This document shows, piece after piece, positions 18,691-27,265 of a stretch of DNA of 64,000 bases. The stretch covers positions 124,001-188,000 of the forward strand of contig JAGDZV010000008.1 of assembly GCA_049115495.1 (NCBI GenBank), written 5' to 3'. A model generated the notes under the pieces. The model worked only from the letters and a program-made list of their open reading frames with translations. It had not been told where the DNA came from and searched no databases. Each line of letters begins with the position of its first letter. Position 1 is the first letter of the stretch. The translations under genes and the position numbers were made by a program. Origin of the DNA: JACPUW01 sp049115495. GTDB taxonomy: Bacteria; Bacteroidota; Bacteroidia; CAILMK01; JACPUW01.

Positions 18691-21423
18691 TTACTGCTTT
18701 ATAAGGGTAGTTGTGGTTATTCTTTCGGCATTTGAGATCTTTAACACATAATTCCCGGGTTTCAAATTATCTAGATTATTGACAATTACATTGCCTAATG
18801 CATCGGGAAGCAAAGTTCTGTCAATTACAGTTTTACCATCAACTCCTACTAATTCCAGCCTTACATTGTCATTTACTGGCATACTCAATTTTGCCGTAAA
18901 TTGATTGCTAAATGGATTTGGAAAAGCCGTTACAGAAAAGTCTTCAATGGCATTGTTGATTATTGAAGATCTAAACACCTTTTTCTTTTTGGTAACAACT
19001 TCAATCAGGTCTCCTTCTGCAAGACTTTGACCATATGGTAACTCCCAAATATTGTCATTAACCTTATGGGTTAAAGAAACTCTTTCAGCCCTACTCGATT
19101 CACTTTCTTTAACGAGAATCACGTCAACAATAGCATCGTCATTTAGACTTAAATCAAGCTTAATCCCATTATCGCCGTTTTCACTCGCAAAAGGAGTATT
19201 TTCATTTTTAAGGCCATTTAAACCAGCAAGGCTTCCAAAAGTTATAAGCTCAATACCGTTAAGGTATTTTTGTGCAGTAATATTTCCGCTTCCATTTGAT
19301 TCATTAAAAAACCTGTTGCCTAAGGATACCCATTTGTTATTGTCTAAACCTACCAATACAAGGTCTTTAGGAATTTTAATGTCGCTCCAGCTTGAACTCT
19401 GCCAATGCGCCGTTGGCACAATCTTGCTATTGCCACTTTTTGCTTTTACAATCCAATACTCAAGTTTCGAAATATTGTTTAGGGCATTTGAAACCGTATT
19501 GTAGAAGGGCGGAAAACCATTTACGTATTCAACCGAATAGGTTGAAGTATCACCCGGATAGCTAAGCTCTAATTTGGCTGCAAAAGAGCCGTTGCCTGTA
19601 GGAAAAACAAACTCCTTATCAGTTGTGACTTCAACAGGACCGTTAATCCATCCTTTGCCTTGATGCACAGCCCCAATCATAAATCTGGTGCTAAGCGATT
19701 TGGTTGTAGTATTCTTAGATGCCGTTGTACTCGAAAGGTTTATAGGAGTAGCTGTAAGCCAATTTAAACTTTTATAAATTTCTAAACCAACATATGATGT
19801 TACTTGCCCGGAATCTTTATCAACTGTAAGATTTTCTAAGGCCAGCTTTTCAATTCCTTTTATGAATTGAAAATCGTTTCCTCCAAAAACAATTTTACCT
19901 GTTCCTGAAATCGTTTTTTTACTATTATTAGTTAGGTCACCAAAAACAACCAATTCATTTGACAAGTTGATCTGAGCGCTTTGTGAAATAAATAGGTCTT
20001 TTACTTCAATCTTTTTATTGCTTTCAAAAATGCTACCTGAACCTATTTTTAACATTGATTGCTTTAAGTTTAAGCCATCTCTAGTTAAAATGTGACCAAA
20101 CACCACAAGCTCCCCTCCTTTTGACTCTATGTTATCTCTGTAAAGTTCAATATCGCTGTTGCATTCAAACCATTTGGTCCATGCCCAATCGTTCTCATAC
20201 GGTTCATTTCCCTTAGTTATTGTGCTTTCCTTATTCATCCTATAAATCACATCTTTATAGCGCACAAAAATTTCTTCGTCTTTATCTTGTCTTACATATT
20301 TGGTATTCTTATTCCAATCCTTTACAGCTGTGCAATTACAAGATTCATCGGCATTTCCTACATCACCCTTATACAACCAGTTTAAAGAAACTCCTGGCTC
20401 TTCATTTTCGCTTTTCCATTTGTTTTGACTTAACCAATATTCCTTTTCTCCATGAACAACTTTCACTACTTCATCAACCTTCTGTCGCTCATAAATTTTA
20501 TCTGTTTTCCATTTTAAAGCATTATCACCATATTTCGCAATAAGGTCGTCATTTTCTAAAGTATCAAAAACTAAATCATATAGCACTTCAATAGATCCAC
20601 CGTTCAATGAAATATTGTAGTCATCATTGTAATAAAAGGAATTTGGCGCTCTGGCAAGCTCCTTGAAAACAAGAAGCCCATTATTTACAATAAGCCTACC
20701 GTTAATATTTTGATTTTTTGTCTGTTTTAAAAAACGAACAAAACCATTAATTCTAGACTCGCCTCCATTTAATATCAGCTTATTTTCTTGTGAAGTAGAC
20801 GCGAATATTTGAAGGTCTTTTTCAATGTTTACATTTCCTGCGTTTACAATTAATAGAGCATTTTTTCTTCTTAGTTGCACATTGTGTACAGAAAGGCTCC
20901 CTGCATTAATTTCAATTGTAGAATTTTCAATAATAGCTCCATTAACTACCGACAAATTACCTCCTTTCTCTAAGGTAACCTTACTTCTGTTTAATGAATA
21001 AAGAGCATCTGCAATACTTAAGCTACCTGTAATGGCAAGTTCGCTGCCATGCGAATGAAGCAATACCTGTTGCTTTACGTTTAAGTTGCCTTTTACCTGT
21101 AATGAAACACCTGCGCAAAGCTCTAACTCCCCTATCTCAAGTTCATCTCTATTGCCAATTACAATTTTTGACCCTGACAGTGAATCGAAGAATGCTTTCT
21201 CTTTATAGTTGGGCACGTGGCCTAGAGACCAGTTCTTATCATTATTAAAATCGTTGTTTTTCTCCCCTATCCACCGGTTTTCTATTAGCGTACTGGCCGT
21301 GCTATCTTTAAAAATGCTTGAATTAACTGCAATAAGCACAATTAGCAAAACCGATATGGTGGCGGCACCAACCTTTGTCCAACTTTGCCGCATTTTAAGT
21401 TGTGGCTTTTGTCTAACTCGCAT
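18691..21423 (-). CDS. T9SS type A sorted secreted protein
   Basis: 910 residues. A hydrophobic export signal lies at about 18-36, after a basic N-terminus; M11 is an alternative start. A segment reading NWSLGHVPN at about 65-73 resembles the start of Bacteroidetes beta-solenoid/parallel-strand modules. It is followed by many short LxVxGNLxVxQ-like strands (about 90-260 and 430-520) consistent with a right-handed beta-helix. The last 75 or so residues are a Por_Sec_tail type A domain (FPNPFSNQF ... LVGVDGKTV ... KPGNYVLKI). This predicts export by T9SS with cleavage of the tail and possible A-LPS anchoring. No enzymatic motif recognised; probably adhesive or structural. Confidence 0.9.
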   Translation of the reverse strand: MRVRQKPQLKMRQSWTKVGAATISVLLIVLIAVNSSIFKDSTASTLIENRWIGEKNNDFNNDKNWSLGHVPNYKEKAFFDSLSGSKIVIGNRDELEIGELELCAGVSLQVKGNLNVKQQVLLHSHGSELAITGSLSIADALYSLNRSKVTLEKGGNLSVVNGAIIENSTIEINAGSLSVHNVQLRRKNALLIVNAGNVNIEKDLQIFASTSQENKLILNGGESRINGFVRFLKQTKNQNINGRLIVNNGLLVFKELARAPNSFYYNDDYNISLNGGSIEVLYDLVFDTLENDDLIAKYGDNALKWKTDKIYERQKVDEVVKVVHGEKEYWLSQNKWKSENEEPGVSLNWLYKGDVGNADESCNCTAVKDWNKNTKYVRQDKDEEIFVRYKDVIYRMNKESTITKGNEPYENDWAWTKWFECNSDIELYRDNIESKGGELVVFGHILTRDGLNLKQSMLKIGSGSIFESNKKIEVKDLFISQSAQINLSNELVVFGDLTNNSKKTISGTGKIVFGGNDFQFIKGIEKLALENLTVDKDSGQVTSYVGLEIYKSLNWLTATPINLSSTTASKNTTTKSLSTRFMIGAVHQGKGWINGPVEVTTDKEFVFPTGNGSFAAKLELSYPGDTSTYSVEYVNGFPPFYNTVSNALNNISKLEYWIVKAKSGNSKIVPTAHWQSSSWSDIKIPKDLVLVGLDNNKWVSLGNRFFNESNGSGNITAQKYLNGIELITFGSLAGLNGLKNENTPFASENGDNGIKLDLSLNDDAIVDVILVKESESSRAERVSLTHKVNDNIWELPYGQSLAEGDLIEVVTKKKKVFRSSIINNAIEDFSVTAFPNPFSNQFTAKLSMPVNDNVRLELVGVDGKTVIDRTLLPDALGNVIVNNLDNLKPGNYVLKISNAERITTTTLIKQ

Positions 21424-21508
21424 AACCGATTGTTTGCTTCAAATTTGAACACTTTCATCGGTATAAATAAACAATTCACCGAAATCAGACCTAAACCCCT
21501 AAATGAAA

Positions 21509-21536
21509 AAACCGTCTAACAAATGCTAGACGGTTT
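21509..21536 (-). terminator. Terminator of the 49-residue gene
   Basis: Ten-base perfect stem AAACCGTCTA / TAGACGGTTT with an 8-base loop. The minus-strand side is followed by a T-run. It lies 24 bases past the stop at 21561. Confidence 0.88.
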
Positions 21537-21560
21537 ACCTTATTCAAATGCAATATTTAT

Positions 21561-21710
21561 CTATTCGCTATCTGAAGCTTCGTTTGTTTCTGAAAGCTTA
21601 TAAGCCTCTGGCCTAATGTAGCTCTTCTTTTTAGACTTGCTTAGCAATACGTCTCTTTCTTGGGCTCTATATTTTCTCTTTAATTCTCTTTTTGTTGCTT
21701 TCTTGGCCAT
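21561..21710 (-). CDS. 49-residue basic protein, function unknown
   Basis: Read by hand: ATG at 21710-21708, stop TAG at 21563-21561. The protein begins MAKKATKRELKRKYRAQERD and ends in an acidic tail (ETNEASDSE). It contains 15 Lys/Arg in 49 residues, concentrated in the first 38. The basic N-terminal helix suggests RNA or ribosome binding, but I recognise no family. Its reality is supported by a well-spaced promoter (TTG-N20-TACTTTTG at 21730-21760) and a strong terminator right after it, making it a self-contained monocistronic unit. Confidence 0.8.
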   Translation of the reverse strand: MAKKATKRELKRKYRAQERDVLLSKSKKKSYIRPEAYKLSETNEASDSE

Positions 21711-21729
21711 GAGTGAAAATTTAAGGGTG

Positions 21730-21760
21730 CAAAAGTATAGTTATCATTTATTCAAACCAA
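21730..21760 (-). promoter_or_regulatory. Complete Bacteroidetes promoter for the 49-residue gene
   Basis: On the minus strand: TTG, 20 bases, then TACTTTTG. Both elements and the spacing fit the known Bacteroidetes housekeeping promoter. The start is 19 bases downstream of the -7 box. Confidence 0.75.
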
Positions 21761-21779
21761 AATAATATGAGCATTAATG

Positions 21780-23168
21780 TTAATAACCCAACACTTCTAG
21801 CATTCCTTCTGGTCTTTGTTCTTCTTTAAAGATCTTATAAGTCTTTTTTCCATCAACTTCATCAATTAACAAAATGCTTGGTGCAGGAATTAAACAGTGT
21901 TTTATTCCACCATATCCACTTAAGCTTTCTTGATATGCACCGGTATTCAAAAACACAAGATGTAAATCCTTGTCTTTTTTCTTTTTTGGTAAAAACACCT
22001 GGTTTAAGTGGGCTTCAGAATTATAGTAGTCCATTGAATCGCAGGTAAGTCCGCCAAGATTTACTCTTTGATATTCGGTTGACCAGCCATTTGCTGCAAG
22101 CAATATATAGCGCTGATCAATGGCCCATACATCTGGCATTGAATTAATAAACGAGCCGTTAACCATGTACCACCTTTCAGCATCATTTTGATCTTTTTCG
22201 CCCAAAACGCTAAATATATTAAAGGCCGACTCTGCAACAGTATAGCTTCCAAACTCAGTAAAAATATTTGGAACCGGTACTCCCCTTTCATCGCAACGCG
22301 CTTTTATCACGTTTAAAATTTCAGAAACCATGTATTCGTAGTCAAACTCAAAATTTAAAGAGTTCGCCACGGGAAAACCTCCTCCAATATCAAGAGAGTC
22401 TAAAGATTCGCATACTTCCCAAAGATCGCAGTACACTTGAATACACTTATTTAACTCATTCCAATAATAGGCTGTATCTCGTATACCTGTATTTATAAAG
22501 AAGTGCAACATTTTAAGGTTTGCCTTCTTATTTGGCCTTATTTTTTGAAGATAAAAGCTCTTAAGATCTTTATACCTTATACCAAGTCTACTCGTATAAA
22601 AGCTAAAGTTTGGATCTTCTTCTGCAGCTATTCTAAGCCCTAGGGTAAATGGTTCGTTTATGTGTGCGTTGTAGTAGTCTATTTCATCAAGATTGTCTAA
22701 AATAGGTACCACGTTATTAAACCCTGAATTTAAAAACTCAGCGATTTTTCGCTTATACTCTTCAACCTTGTAGCCATTACATAGAATAAATCTATCCTTT
22801 GGAATTTTGTTCTTTTTAAACAAAGAATCAATCAAATACATATCAAAGGCCGATGAAGTCTCTAAATGCGCCTTTCTTTCAAGTACCTGATCTAAAACAA
22901 ATGAAAAATGAGAGCTTTTGGTGCAATAGCAAAAGGTATAATCGGCATCGTAATTCAGCTTTTTCATAGCGCCTCTAAATAGGTCTCTAGCAATTTCTAT
23001 TTGCTCTCTAATTTTTGGCAAGTAAAAGACCTTTAGAGGAGATCCATATTGCCGCGCTACTTCAGAAACATTTATACCATGAACTTTTAATTCATCATTT
23101 TCAAGTTCTAAATCAAAAACTGGCCAATCAAACGTTTGCTCAATTAAGTCTATATATCGGTTTTTCAT
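21780..23168 (-). CDS. speA: Arginine decarboxylase-type PLP enzyme (fold III)
   Basis: 462 residues. An alanine-racemase-like PLP barrel: the cofactor Lys is K84 in YCTKSSH, the glycine-rich phosphate loop is DIGGGFP at about 261-267, and a C-terminal beta domain includes LVFLNTGAYQESLSG. Proteins of this length and sequence in Bacteroidetes are annotated as arginine decarboxylase, giving agmatine for polyamine synthesis. The classic SpeA is longer (about 630 residues), so another basic amino acid is possible as substrate. It is divergent from a ureohydrolase gene 67 bases away, fitting an arginine/polyamine unit. Confidence 0.85.
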   Translation of the reverse strand: MKNRYIDLIEQTFDWPVFDLELENDELKVHGINVSEVARQYGSPLKVFYLPKIREQIEIARDLFRGAMKKLNYDADYTFCYCTKSSHFSFVLDQVLERKAHLETSSAFDMYLIDSLFKKNKIPKDRFILCNGYKVEEYKRKIAEFLNSGFNNVVPILDNLDEIDYYNAHINEPFTLGLRIAAEEDPNFSFYTSRLGIRYKDLKSFYLQKIRPNKKANLKMLHFFINTGIRDTAYYWNELNKCIQVYCDLWEVCESLDSLDIGGGFPVANSLNFEFDYEYMVSEILNVIKARCDERGVPVPNIFTEFGSYTVAESAFNIFSVLGEKDQNDAERWYMVNGSFINSMPDVWAIDQRYILLAANGWSTEYQRVNLGGLTCDSMDYYNSEAHLNQVFLPKKKKDKDLHLVFLNTGAYQESLSGYGGIKHCLIPAPSILLIDEVDGKKTYKIFKEEQRPEGMLEVLGY

Positions 23169-23226
23169 TTACTAAGTTTGCTGCCTACTTTACTTGCTTA
23201 TATAAACTCTACTTTCAAAACTTTAG

Positions 23227-23234
23227 CAAAAGTA
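23227..23234 (-). promoter_or_regulatory. -7 box for the arginine decarboxylase gene
   Basis: TACTTTTG on the minus strand, 58 bases before the ATG at 23168. It ends two bases before the start codon of the divergent ureohydrolase, so the two promoters are tightly interlaced. No -33 TTG at the right distance. Confidence 0.45.
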
Positions 23235-23235
23235 T

Positions 23236-24177
23236 ATGAAAACACAACTACTAGTTAGTGCATCTGGTTTAGGTGCTGGAAAAAAAGGTGCAGAGCTGGG
23301 GCCATTTGCATTAAGAATTGCTTGCGAAAACTCGGATTCAACATTCTTTAAGGATAAAAAACTAGTAATTGAAGAAAATGACCATAGGCTATATACTTCT
23401 TCAAACAAATACAATTACCCATACTTGCAGCAAATCTTAGACTTTAATGAGCTAATTTGTAATAGATCGGCAGAGATGTTGGGCAGTGAAGATTGTGAGA
23501 AACTTATAGTTTTGGCTGGCGATCATTCAAATGCAGTTGGCAGTATTTCAGGGCTTAAAAAATCTAATCCATCGGCCAATATTGGTGTAATTTGGATTGA
23601 TGCACACGCTGACCTGCATAGTCCGTATTCTACGCCATCATTTAACATACACGGTATGCCATTGGCCGCACTTTGTTGTTTTGACAACAAGAAAATTGGC
23701 GATGCTGAACCTGTTGATGATCAAGTAAAATTTTGGAAAGAATTAAAATCTATTGGCGGCAACGAAATAAGCCCAAAAATTGCTCCAGAAAACTTGGTAT
23801 TTATTGGCATAAGAGACCTTGAAGAGCCTGAATGGAGATTAATTAAGAAACACAATATAAAGCATTTTGAACCCAACCATATTGAAGAGTTGGGTATTGA
23901 AAGTGTTATTTCTCAAACGCTTGAACACTTAGAAAATGTAGATGTACTTTATATAACTTTTGATGTAGATAGCATGGATCCTTCTATTTCTGAAGGAACT
24001 GGCACACCCGTACCTAATGGATTGAGTAAAGAAGAAGCTTCTAAATTACTAAATGCCTTTTATCATCATCAGAAGTGTAAAATACTTGAAATAACTGAAA
24101 TAAACCCATTGCTTGATACTGAAAACAAAATGGCTAAGGCAGTGGTTGATGTACTTAAGAAAGCAAAGATTAAATAA
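23236..24177 (+). CDS. Arginase/agmatinase-family ureohydrolase
   Basis: 313 residues. Manganese ligands are all present: H97 (LAGDHS), D122, H124 and D126 (IDAHADLH), D243 and D245 (TFDVDSMD). The loop STPSFNIHGMP resembles arginase (Ser-Gly-Asn-x-His) more than agmatinase. Aligned to human arginase, Ser137, Asn139 and His141 are kept, but Asn130 is His128 here and Gly138 is Phe. So it releases urea from arginine or agmatine, and the choice is open. Position opposite arginine decarboxylase favours agmatinase; the motif favours arginase. Convergent with the next gene, with two bases between stops. Confidence 0.88.
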   Translation: MKTQLLVSASGLGAGKKGAELGPFALRIACENSDSTFFKDKKLVIEENDHRLYTSSNKYNYPYLQQILDFNELICNRSAEMLGSEDCEKLIVLAGDHSNAVGSISGLKKSNPSANIGVIWIDAHADLHSPYSTPSFNIHGMPLAALCCFDNKKIGDAEPVDDQVKFWKELKSIGGNEISPKIAPENLVFIGIRDLEEPEWRLIKKHNIKHFEPNHIEELGIESVISQTLEHLENVDVLYITFDVDSMDPSISEGTGTPVPNGLSKEEASKLLNAFYHHQKCKILEITEINPLLDTENKMAKAVVDVLKKAKIK

Positions 24178-24179
24178 AG

Positions 24180-25049
24180 CTATTCGCTTTCTCTGCCCCA
24201 AATGGCGTCAAATATTAGCTCAGGATTGCTCCAAGGAATAAAGTGATTCATATTTTCCCTTAGCACGTAGCTTACATTCTCCATTTCAAAGCTTTTCCAG
24301 TAATCGGTTGATCTGTAGCTAACCAGCACGTCTCTTCTCCCTTGAATAAAAACCTGATGCACTTTGTTATCTGAATAGAATTCTTCTATATCTCTTAAAG
24401 AAGGAGCTAATCCAATCATTTCAACATTGCTTGATCGCATATCATTTCCTATAAGTTTATTGATTAGTTTCATTCTTGCAATTTTGTTGTACCAGCGCGG
24501 TTCTTGAAAATCAGGTGCAACAGCACCAGCAGCCAAAACAGCCCTTTTGATACGCTCAGGGTATTTTGCCAATAAATAAGCTACAACTGCTCCTCCGTAA
24601 GAGTGCCCTACAATTATCCATTTTTCATCTTTACCAAATTGGTCAATTATCGCTTTGGCAGACTCACCATGATTCTCAAGTTCAGCTTGTGCGCCGTGCG
24701 TTGTATTTCCATAACCGCATCTATCATATGAAACCATAAAAAAACTATCCCTTAAACTAGAGTCTTGCAAAAAATCGTTCCAGGCACTCCAGTCTCCTGG
24801 TGAACCATGAATAAAGAGTATTTTCTGATTTGTTGGATTACCAACAGAAACTGTATTGATCTCAGCTTCATTATGTTCAAGTAAAAATACGGTTGGGTTG
24901 GCGCCAGATTCATAAAGCTCATCTAGTGCTTTTTCGCCCGTTTGGCCCATTGCATTCATAGCATATAATCCAAAGCCAAATACCAAAACCACAAGCACCA
25001 GAATTGACAATACAATTCTCTTAAGCCATTTGAATACTTTTTTGATCAT
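24180..25049 (-). CDS. Membrane-anchored alpha/beta hydrolase
   Basis: 289 residues. A single N-terminal membrane helix (about 11-32) precedes the hydrolase fold. The oxyanion motif HGSPG is at 81-85, the nucleophile elbow GHSYGG at S150, and a late His in ENMNHF near 268 completes a likely Ser-Asp-His triad. Substrate unknown; probably an esterase, epoxide-hydrolase-like or proline iminopeptidase-like enzyme facing the periplasm. Monocistronic by position. Confidence 0.88.
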   Translation of the reverse strand: MIKKVFKWLKRIVLSILVLVVLVFGFGLYAMNAMGQTGEKALDELYESGANPTVFLLEHNEAEINTVSVGNPTNQKILFIHGSPGDWSAWNDFLQDSSLRDSFFMVSYDRCGYGNTTHGAQAELENHGESAKAIIDQFGKDEKWIIVGHSYGGAVVAYLLAKYPERIKRAVLAAGAVAPDFQEPRWYNKIARMKLINKLIGNDMRSSNVEMIGLAPSLRDIEEFYSDNKVHQVFIQGRRDVLVSYRSTDYWKSFEMENVSYVLRENMNHFIPWSNPELIFDAIWGRESE

Positions 25050-25135
25050 TGGGTAAACTTAATGTAAAAACTGAGTACAATACAAAAGTGTTTTAATACA
25101 AGTTCAAATTCCACTTTTTAAATAAAAAGCTCGTT

Positions 25136-25143
25136 TAAATTTG
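25136..25143 (+). promoter_or_regulatory. -7 box for yebC
   Basis: TAAATTTG, exact TAnnTTTG match, 22 bases before the ATG at 25166. No TTG at -33 spacing. Confidence 0.5.
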
Positions 25144-25165
25144 CCAAACATAAATTCTACTTAGA

Positions 25166-25876
25166 ATGGGAAGAGCATTTGAATATAGACGAGCAGCCAA
25201 AGAAAAACGATGGGGACAAATGTCAAGGGTGTTTCCAAAACTTGCTAAAGCAATTACTGTAGCCGCTAAAGAAGGTGGAATAGACCCCGAAATGAACTCA
25301 AAACTGCGTACTGCAATACAAAATGCAAAGGCGCAAAACATGCCTAAAGACAATATTGAAAATGCAATAAAACGAGCTACAGGCAATGATGCGGCTGATT
25401 ATTCTGAAATTACCTATGAAGGAAAAGGCCCCCATGGCGTATTAGTATTTGTAGAATGTGCTACTGATAATACCACCAGAACTGTTGCCAATGTAAAGTC
25501 ATATTTCAACAAAAGTGGCGGCGGTGTGGTACCTAATGGATCTTTAGAATTCATGTTTAACAGACAGGCTGTTTTTGAATTTGAAATGCCAGAAGGTAAA
25601 GACCCTGAAGAGCTTGAAATGGAATTGATTGATGGAGGGCTTGAAGATTTAGAAGAAAATGAGGGAACTTATTATGCTTATGCCGACTGGACAGCCTTTG
25701 GCAACATGCAAAAAGCCTTTGAAGACCTTAGTATAGAGTGCAAAAGCTCAACTTTAAAGCGTTTCCCAGTTTCGCCAGTAAGTTTTACCGATGAACAAAT
25801 GGAAGAAGTAGAGAAACTATTGGACAAGCTCGAAGATGATGATGATGTTCAAGCTGTTTTTAGCAATATAGAATAA
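25166..25876 (+). CDS. yebC: YebC/PmpR/TACO1-family protein
   Basis: 236 residues, normal for the family. The start MGRAFEYRRAAKEKRWGQMS and the segment GGIDPEMNSKLRTAIQNAKA are family signatures. The middle domain has CATDNTTRTVANVKSYFNKSGG, and the C-terminus is acidic (DKLEDDDDVQAVF). YebC proteins were long described as transcriptional regulators; some members act in translation, relieving ribosome stalling. Followed three bases later by a secreted NTF2-like gene, so likely co-transcribed. Confidence 0.95.
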   Translation: MGRAFEYRRAAKEKRWGQMSRVFPKLAKAITVAAKEGGIDPEMNSKLRTAIQNAKAQNMPKDNIENAIKRATGNDAADYSEITYEGKGPHGVLVFVECATDNTTRTVANVKSYFNKSGGGVVPNGSLEFMFNRQAVFEFEMPEGKDPEELEMELIDGGLEDLEENEGTYYAYADWTAFGNMQKAFEDLSIECKSSTLKRFPVSPVSFTDEQMEEVEKLLDKLEDDDDVQAVFSNIE

Positions 25877-25879
25877 CAA

Positions 25880-26323
25880 ATGAAAGAACTTTTCACCTTT
25901 TTTCTACTAGGGGTTGGCTTTTCTCTTTTCGGTCAAAACAGCGATAGTATTGCCATTGCGTCGGTTATTCAAAGTGCGTATGTAGAAGGGCTTCAAAACG
26001 AAGGTGATTCCACTAAAATTGACGCCGGTTTTCACCATCAGTTTCAAATGATTAGACGCGGAGAAAATGACGATTTGATTCTTTACCCAATAGGTGATTG
26101 GAAAGCTAGAGCTATTGAGGCCAGAGAAAAAGGCTTTTTGCCAAGGCCTCAAGAAAAAAAAGTTAGCCTGGAATTTATTTTTATTGATGTTACAAAAGAT
26201 GCTGCAGTAGCCAAGGTAAAATATATTGAAGGCCAAGAGCATACATACACAGATTACATTACACTTTATAAGTTTGGTGCTGATTGGAAAATAGTTTCAA
26301 AAGCATTTCACACCATAAAATAA
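25880..26323 (+). CDS. Secreted NTF2-like (lumazine-binding family 2) protein
   Basis: 147 residues. Signal peptide about 1-19 (core FFLLGVGFSLFG). The mature part has the pattern of the SnoaL/NTF2-like fold, as in the Lumazine_bd_2 family: VIQSAYVEGLQNEGD helix, HHQFQMI, then VSLEFIFIDVTKDAAVAKVKY and a final YKFGADWKIVSKAFH. The fold is fairly clear; the ligand is not. Three bases after yebC and ended by a strong terminator. Confidence 0.83.
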   Translation: MKELFTFFLLGVGFSLFGQNSDSIAIASVIQSAYVEGLQNEGDSTKIDAGFHHQFQMIRRGENDDLILYPIGDWKARAIEAREKGFLPRPQEKKVSLEFIFIDVTKDAAVAKVKYIEGQEHTYTDYITLYKFGADWKIVSKAFHTIK

Positions 26324-26324
26324 T

Positions 26325-26360
26325 AAACGCCGACTTCTTAAATAAATCGGCGTTTGTTTT
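26325..26360 (+). terminator. Terminator of the yebC operon
   Basis: Stem AAACGCCGA / TCGGCGTTT, 13-base loop, T-rich tail, immediately after the stop codon. Confidence 0.9.
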
Positions 26361-26764
26361 ATTAGTTTTATTAAAAACTTATACTCACATAAAAGTGAAT
26401 GATTATTTGCTATTTGATATTTTTCTCGTCAATCTCTGAATAAAATTAACTTTTGGGGGTTTGAAAAAATATAATCTAAAAAGGGAAATAAATAGTGTCT
26501 TTGCTGTCTCAATTATTTGCATTTGGCTTATTTAAGCCGGTACAGAAGTTTTAGTTAAACTGAGCTATCTTAATTATCTAAAAAGAAACTAGCAAATTGG
26601 TTTCGCTTTTATTGTCATAGGCACTCTCGTTAATTGTTCTAAGACATTTCGAAAGTAAATGATAACCAATTATTATAAAATGATACGTATCATTAAGTTG
26701 ATTTATTTCACGATTAAATTCGTAAAACTATAGATACAAAAGCCAAAATATTAGATAAACTATG
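26361..26764. other. 404-bp AT-rich gap with one perfect palindrome
   Basis: Between the yebC operon terminator and the 3' end of ssrA. I see no gene. The only notable element is the 16-base perfect palindrome AATGATACGTATCATT at 26679-26694, about 70 bases beyond the tmRNA 3' end. It could be an operator or a weak ssrA terminator. Confidence 0.5.
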
Positions 26765-27152
26765 TGGAGCCGCAGGGAATCGAACCCTGGTCCGGCAATG
26801 GAAACTATCGGATGTACTACATGCTTAGTTTTACTTAAGTTTTCGAAATAAGCCTGGAGTAAAACACCCTAACTTATTCTTATCTACTTAATCTCGCGGT
26901 GCTTTCGTAGCCTTAGCACAGCCAGTCTTGAATTTCGACACCGCTTGGCCCAACCTTACAAGACAAAAGGTCGGAGCAGTGTGACAGTCTCGACGCTTCG
27001 TCGAGATGTGTAATCCTTACTAAACTTGGGGATTAGGCTGCCATGGCATAAGAATTGCCAACTAATGTTTTAGGAATATTGATTAAGTCGCTCATCCTAC
27101 GCGCCTGCATGCACATTCGAAGTTGCTCATCCCGTCAATTCCGGTCGGCCCC
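26765..27152 (-). ncRNA. ssrA: tmRNA (trans-translation rescue RNA)
   Basis: Rescues stalled ribosomes. The 5' end GGGGCCG (27152 down) pairs with CGGCTCC at 26772-26766 to form a 7-bp acceptor stem, and the T arm GGACCAGGGTTCGATTCC is visible at the 3' end. After discriminator A at 26765 the genome reads CAT, so CCA is not encoded and must be added. The tag reading frame starts at GGC 27059-27057 and reads GNSYAMAA, ending at TAA 27035-27033. The AMAA end is a normal protease-recognition tail. Length is 388 bases, usual for one-piece tmRNA. Confidence 0.95.
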
Positions 27153-27265
27153 AATAATTTAAAGATCTTATTAATTCCTTTTAATGTAAAAAAGGCTTAC
27201 GAAGGTAATGTCTTTATAAGCCTTACAAGTTCTTTTTTTGATAAGATTAACTGTATTTTTATAAA

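Noticed and set aside
19052..19504. 150-codon ORF on the plus strand
   Set aside because: Lies fully antisense to the 910-residue T9SS gene and has no recognisable motifs; a shadow of the real frame.
26765..27152. Possible tRNA gene at the T-arm-like sequence
   Set aside because: The T arm and acceptor stem belong to a 388-base tmRNA with a tag reading frame, not a tRNA.
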